Positions 27,742-31,298 of a stretch of DNA of 31,298 bases are shown in pieces. The notes under the pieces were generated by a model. The model was not told the DNA's origin. It searched no databases and was given only the letters and a program-made list of their open reading frames with translations. This DNA is from CAYYJM01 sp964471755. Lineage in GTDB: Bacteria > Planctomycetota > Planctomycetia > Gemmatales > Gemmataceae. How positions within the stretch are numbered: the first letter of the stretch is position 1; every line of letters begins with the position of its first letter. The position numbers were made by a program, and so were the translations under genes. The stretch spans positions 1-31,298 of the forward strand of contig CAYYJM010000042.1 of the NCBI GenBank assembly GCA_964471755.1, read 5' to 3'.

Positions 27742-28359
27742 ATGAAGATGGCGGACATCGAACACTGGATCGAACTCGCCCGAGGTGGCGATGCCGTCAC
27801 GCTCGGTCGGCTGCTCGATTCGTATCGGAACTACCTGAACCTGCTCGCCCGGCTCCAGTTGGGCCGGCTGCTGCAAGCCAAGGTCGATGCCTCCGACGTG
27901 GTCCAGGAGGCGATGCTCGACGCCACGCGCTACTTTCCGCGTTTCGAGGGGCACGCCGAGGGGCAGTTCGTTGACTGGCTGCGAGCCATTCTGTCGGGTA
28001 TCCTGGCGAACACGCTGCGGCGATATCTCGGCACCCAGGCTCGCGATATCCGTCTGGAACGCAACCTGGCCCAGGAGGCCGAGCAGTCCACGGCGGCGCT
28101 GGGCCGATTACTCGTCGATCCACACAGCAGTCCCAGTCAGGCGGCCATGCGCGGTGAGCTGTCCGTTCTCGTCGCCAACGCTCTGGCCCGGCTGCCGGAG
28201 GACTACCAGACCGTCATCGTGCTGCGCCAGTTGGAGGGCCTGACGTTCGCGCAGGTGGCCGAACGCATGGAGCGATCGGTCGCCAGTGTCGAGAAGCTCT
28301 GGCTCCGGGGCGTGGGACGACTCAAGCGGCTCTTCGCCGAGGGAGAACCGCCATGCTGA
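27742..28359 (+). CDS. ECF-type sigma-70 family RNA polymerase sigma factor
   Basis: 205 residues with sigma region 2 (DASDVVQEAMLDATRYFPRF then FVDWLRAILSGILANTLRRY) and region 4 (LPEDYQTVIVLRQLEGLTF, then AQVAERMERSVASVEKLWLR, a helix-turn-helix). No anti-sigma factor is adjacent. Instead the gene overlaps the downstream Ser/Thr kinase by 7 bp (28353-28359), the arrangement of planctomycete kinase-linked ECF sigma factors, where phosphorylation is thought to replace an anti-sigma. Starts at 27742 (MKMADIEHW) or 27748 are possible; no normal ribosome site is present, because a GC-rich hairpin occupies its place. It may control its own operon. Confidence 0.92.
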   Translation: MKMADIEHWIELARGGDAVTLGRLLDSYRNYLNLLARLQLGRLLQAKVDASDVVQEAMLDATRYFPRFEGHAEGQFVDWLRAILSGILANTLRRYLGTQARDIRLERNLAQEAEQSTAALGRLLVDPHSSPSQAAMRGELSVLVANALARLPEDYQTVIVLRQLEGLTFAQVAERMERSVASVEKLWLRGVGRLKRLFAEGEPPC

Positions 28360-30473
28360 ACGACTCGCAGGATGATTCGCGTCTGCTGGAGGTGGCTCGC
28401 GACTACCTGGCCGAGCTGGAAGCGGGCCGACAGCCGGATCGGCAAGCCTACCTGGCCCGACATCCGGAGTTGCGCGAGGAACTGGCGGAGTGTCTCGACG
28501 GCATCGACCTGGCCCAGGCCCTGCGGCCGCCAGGTCCGCTGGTGGCCGAGACGCCGGCCCAGCAACTGGGCGATTTTCAGATCGTCCGCGAGATCGGCCG
28601 GGGCGGCATGGGCGTCGTCTACGAGGCGGTGCAACTCTCGCTCGGCCGGCGCGTCGCGCTGAAGATCCTGCCCTTCTCGTCCGGCCTCGACAATCGCCAT
28701 CTCCAGCGCTTCAAGACCGAGGCGGCGGCGGCGGCCCAGCTGCACCATACCAACATCGTCCCGGTCTACTCGATCGGCTGCGAACGCGGTGTCCACTTCT
28801 ACGCCATGCAGTTGATCGAGGGGCAGTCCCTGGCGAACGTGATCTTTTCGCTCCGGCAGGGAGAACCGGAGCAGCCCGGCGAGACGGCGGCCAATCAGGC
28901 GGCGGCGACCGTCCGATCGGGCCTCCCGGCCTCGCTGTCTTCGGGTCGGCCGGCCACGCTCTCCTATTTCAAGACGGCGGCTCGCATCGCTGCCCGGGTG
29001 GCCGATGCGCTGGAGTACGCTCACGAGGCGGGCGTGATCCATCGCGACATCAAGCCGGCGAACCTGCTGCTCGATGGTCGCGGTGCGGTCTGGGTGACGG
29101 ACTTCGGCCTGGCCCAGGTGCTGGCGACCGACCTGGGACCGACGCAGACCGGCGACATGGTCGGCNNNNNNNNNNTGAGCCCCGAACAGGCGTCGGGCCG
29201 CCGCGTGCTGCTCGACCACCGGACGGACGTCTACTCGCTCGGAGCGACCCTGTACGAGATGCTCACCCTGACGCCGGTCTTCCCGGGCCAGGATCGGCTG
29301 TCCCTGCTGCACCAGATCCTCAACGATGAGCCCCGACCGCCCCGGCAACTCGATCGCAGCATTCCGATCGAGCTGGAGACGATCGTGCTGAAGGCCCTGG
29401 CCAAGTCGCCGGCGGAGCGATACTCCACGGCGGGCGAGATGGCGGCCGACCTGCGTCGATTCCTCGAAGAACGGCCGATCCTGGCTCGTCGGCCGACGCT
29501 GCTCGATCGTGGTCGGAAGTGGTTGCGGCGTCATCCGGGCGTGGTCACGGCCGCCGTCATTCTGCTGCTGCTGGGAAGCATCGGCCTGGCGGTGGCGACG
29601 GCCCTGATCGCCCGCGAACAGGGCCGAACGCAGCAGGCTTACGACCGGGAAAAGCAGCGAGCCCTGGAGGCGGAGTCCCGTTTCCAGCAGGCCCGTCGCG
29701 TGGCCGATGAACTGATCGCCATCTCCGAGGAGGAACTGGCCGACGATCCGTTCCGCGAGAGTCTGCGGAAACGTCTGCTGGAGACGGCCCTGGCGTACTA
29801 TCAGGAGTTCGTCGCATCGCGTCAGAATGAGCCGGACAGCCCCGACCTGGCGGCGACCCGTGATCGAGTGACGCGCATCCTCGCCGACCTCGCGGTGCTG
29901 CAAGGGGATCGGCAGACGTTCCTGCTGCGCGAACCGGGCGTGCTGGAGGACCTGGGCGTCGGAGCGGAGCAGCGGCCGGAGGGCGAGCAGGTTCTGAAGG
30001 AACTCGATCAACGGCGTGAGCAGGTCTTCGGCGATTTCTGGCGGACCCCCACGGACGACCGACGACAACGGCTTCTGGAGGCAGCTCGGGCCAACGAGGC
30101 CGCCCTGGCCGAGGTGCTTCACCCGAGGCAGGTGCAACGACTCCAGCAGTTGTCGTTGCAAGCCCGCGGCAGCATGGCCTTCCGCGATCCCGAGGTGGTG
30201 CGGGAACTGAAGTTGACGACGGATCAGAAGCAGCGTCTCCGACAACTCGAACGCGGCTGGCATCCGGAACGGAATGAGCGGGGCGAGCGTGGCAATCGTC
30301 CGGGGCCAGGTCCTGGAATGGTGATGCCGTTCCTGCCCCGACTGCCGATGGATCGCGTGCTGGCGATCCTGACACCGGAGCAGGTCCAGCGGTGGCAGAC
30401 GATGACTGGCAAGCCCTTCGCGGGGAACCTGCCGCTCGGTCCTCGTCCGAGCGGACCACCGCGTCGCCCCTGA
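28353..30473 (+). CDS. Transmembrane Ser/Thr protein kinase (PknB-like)
   Basis: 706 residues as assembled. An N-terminal helical segment (residues 1-70, with YLARHPELREELAECLDGID) is followed by the kinase domain: glycine loop IGRGGMGVVYEA (81-92), ATP Lys104 in VALKIL, catalytic loop HRDIKPANLLL (His230, Asp232), DFG at 250-252, and SPEQASGRR after the activation segment. A 10-N gap removes part of the activation segment (expected GTLRYM). One transmembrane helix spans about 396-419, then a mainly helical extracytoplasmic sensor region, with LTPEQVQRWQTMTG near the end, of the kind seen in planctomycete kinases. All catalytic residues visible are intact. Overlap with the ECF gene implies a joint signalling unit. 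Confidence 0.94.
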   Translation: MLNDSQDDSRLLEVARDYLAELEAGRQPDRQAYLARHPELREELAECLDGIDLAQALRPPGPLVAETPAQQLGDFQIVREIGRGGMGVVYEAVQLSLGRRVALKILPFSSGLDNRHLQRFKTEAAAAAQLHHTNIVPVYSIGCERGVHFYAMQLIEGQSLANVIFSLRQGEPEQPGETAANQAAATVRSGLPASLSSGRPATLSYFKTAARIAARVADALEYAHEAGVIHRDIKPANLLLDGRGAVWVTDFGLAQVLATDLGPTQTGDMVGXXXXSPEQASGRRVLLDHRTDVYSLGATLYEMLTLTPVFPGQDRLSLLHQILNDEPRPPRQLDRSIPIELETIVLKALAKSPAERYSTAGEMAADLRRFLEERPILARRPTLLDRGRKWLRRHPGVVTAAVILLLLGSIGLAVATALIAREQGRTQQAYDREKQRALEAESRFQQARRVADELIAISEEELADDPFRESLRKRLLETALAYYQEFVASRQNEPDSPDLAATRDRVTRILADLAVLQGDRQTFLLREPGVLEDLGVGAEQRPEGEQVLKELDQRREQVFGDFWRTPTDDRRQRLLEAARANEAALAEVLHPRQVQRLQQLSLQARGSMAFRDPEVVRELKLTTDQKQRLRQLERGWHPERNERGERGNRPGPGPGMVMPFLPRLPMDRVLAILTPEQVQRWQTMTGKPFAGNLPLGPRPSGPPRRP
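29166..29175. other. Assembly gap (10 Ns) in the kinase gene
   Basis: Ten unknown bases in the activation segment. The flanks encode GDMVG and SPEQ. Homologous kinases have five residues (TLRYM or similar) between them, which needs 13 bases, so 10 is not the true length; the frame is kept because 13 and 10 leave the same remainder. Confidence 0.9.
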
Positions 30474-30498
30474 CGGGCTCGCCGGACACCGATCGCTC

Positions 30499-31298
30499 TC
30501 ACACCTTCGGCTCCCAGCCCGGAGCGTACTCGCGCGACCAGAGCGCCTCGACCTCCTTGCCCAGTCCCTTGACGCTGCCCTTCTCACCGGTCTTGAGCGT
30601 CCGGCCCGTCCGCTGGGCGATGTTCCCCAGATGGCACAGCAGCACGCTCTTGACCGCTCCCTCGATCTCGCTGTTCAGCTTGGCATTGCCACGAATCGCA
30701 TCGATGAAGTTCGTCAGGTGATCCTTGTCGCCGGCGGGGCCGGTCGCCTTTTTCAGCTCCTCCTTGCCGGTCACGTCGTAGACCTTGTAGCCGCCTCCGG
30801 AGACGACCAGGCTGCCCTTCTCGCCGAGGAACATCACGTCGCCGGGGCGGTGCGGCACCGGCCAGGGATTGCACGAATGTCCCTCCCAGCCGATCATCTT
30901 TCGGCCCGCGAAGGTGTAGTTGACCTGGTGCGTGTCCGGCGTCTCCTGATCGTCCTGGAAGCGATATCGACCGCCGGCCGAGGTCGTCTGGAGCGGGTAA
31001 TCGACCTCCAGACCCCAGCGGCTCAGGTCGATCATGTGGATGCCGTTGTTGCCCAGTTCGCCGTTGCCCCAGTGCCAGAACCAGTGCCAGGTGTAGGGCA
31101 GGTAGTTCGACCGAAACGGCCGGCGTGCCGCCGGGCCCTGCCACAGCTCGTAGTCGAGCCCCTCCGGCGGCGGTCCTTCCTTGCCGATGCCGGTCGCGGG
31201 CCGATTGTTCAGATACCACGATTGCGAGAAGTAGACCCGGCCCAGCTCGCCTTCCTTCATCAGCTGGATCGCCTCCTGGATCTTGGGCCAGCTGCGCC
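30499..31298 (-). CDS. Gfo/Idh/MocA family oxidoreductase, C-terminal part (cut by the window)
   Basis: About 266 residues; the frame is open to the last base, so the N-terminal Rossmann domain and any signal lie beyond the window. The visible part is the substrate domain: EGELGRVYFSQSWYLNN, then WHWFWHWGNGELGNNGIHMI and DLSRWGLEV with the catalytic-type His, and a C-terminal segment LTNFIDAIRGNAKLNSEIEG. This end-region pattern is common in planctomycete oxidoreductases of the family. The organisation resembles the complete homologue at 18952, but the sequences differ. Cofactor NAD(P) is assumed from the family; substrate unknown. It converges on the kinase gene with 25 bp between stops. Confidence 0.9.
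   Translation of the reverse strand, partial: RSWPKIQEAIQLMKEGELGRVYFSQSWYLNNRPATGIGKEGPPPEGLDYELWQGPAARRPFRSNYLPYTWHWFWHWGNGELGNNGIHMIDLSRWGLEVDYPLQTTSAGGRYRFQDDQETPDTHQVNYTFAGRKMIGWEGHSCNPWPVPHRPGDVMFLGEKGSLVVSGGGYKVYDVTGKEELKKATGPAGDKDHLTNFIDAIRGNAKLNSEIEGAVKSVLLCHLGNIAQRTGRTLKTGEKGSVKGLGKEVEALWSREYAPGWEPKV

Noticed and set aside
28203..30587. A minus-strand open frame of 794 codons opposite the kinase
   Set aside because: The kinase catalytic motifs are on the plus strand; the antisense frame is an Arg-rich shadow.

Overview
This is high-GC bacterial DNA that looks planctomycetal, most like the Gemmata group. The evidence is the gene content: a DUF1587/1595/1592/1588/1585 cytochrome-type protein paired with a DUF1552 protein, Tat-exported Gfo/Idh/MocA oxidoreductases, two TIGR02996-type leucine-rich proteins, and an ECF sigma factor overlapping a transmembrane Ser/Thr kinase. 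Three runs of exactly 10 Ns (3065, 13986, 29166), each inside a gene, suggest a scaffolded draft or metagenome assembly. The species cannot be fixed from the sequence alone.

Layout. 1-3.25 kb: 3' part of urocanate hydratase (histidine breakdown), a CDF metal exporter, and a convergent secreted protein. 3.25-3.67 kb: no gene, but two tandem copies of a palindromic MITE-like repeat. 3.67-9.85 kb: a 1274-residue secreted glycosidase-like protein, divergent from glycerol-3-phosphate dehydrogenase, then a DUF4058-like gene. 9.86-12.6 kb: an accessory patch with G-rich tandem repeats, a REP-like hairpin, the 3' remnant of a group II intron (HNH fragment plus domains V and VI), an unknown gene, a DUF433/DUF5615 toxin-antitoxin pair, a 61-residue protein and an HXXEE membrane protein.

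12.7-17.0 kb: the DUF1592-type and DUF1552 genes, overlapping as ATGA and so probably one transcript. 17.0-18.7 kb: a palindromic C-rich repeat between convergent genes, a sugar isomerase/epimerase, and a divergent DinB-family protein. 18.7-22.8 kb: tRNA-Arg(CCT), a Gfo/Idh/MocA oxidoreductase, two leucine-rich TIGR02996-type genes, and a convergent DUF2293-like gene. 22.9-27.7 kb: a TPR/EF-hand secreted protein, a glycine-zipper lipoprotein, and a two-domain M16 zinc protease. 27.7-30.5 kb: a hairpin pair, then the ECF sigma factor and kinase. 30.5 kb to the end: a second Gfo/Idh/MocA gene, cut by the window edge.

How the genes fit together. Most are single genes or two-gene units typical of planctomycete chromosomes: catabolism (HutU, GlpD, isomerase, oxidoreductases, glycosidase-like protein), envelope proteins, and sigma/kinase signalling. 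I see no defence island, prophage, CRISPR array or biosynthetic cluster. The least ordinary part is 9.86-12.6 kb, where a decayed intron end directly abuts a REP-like palindrome beside a toxin-antitoxin pair.
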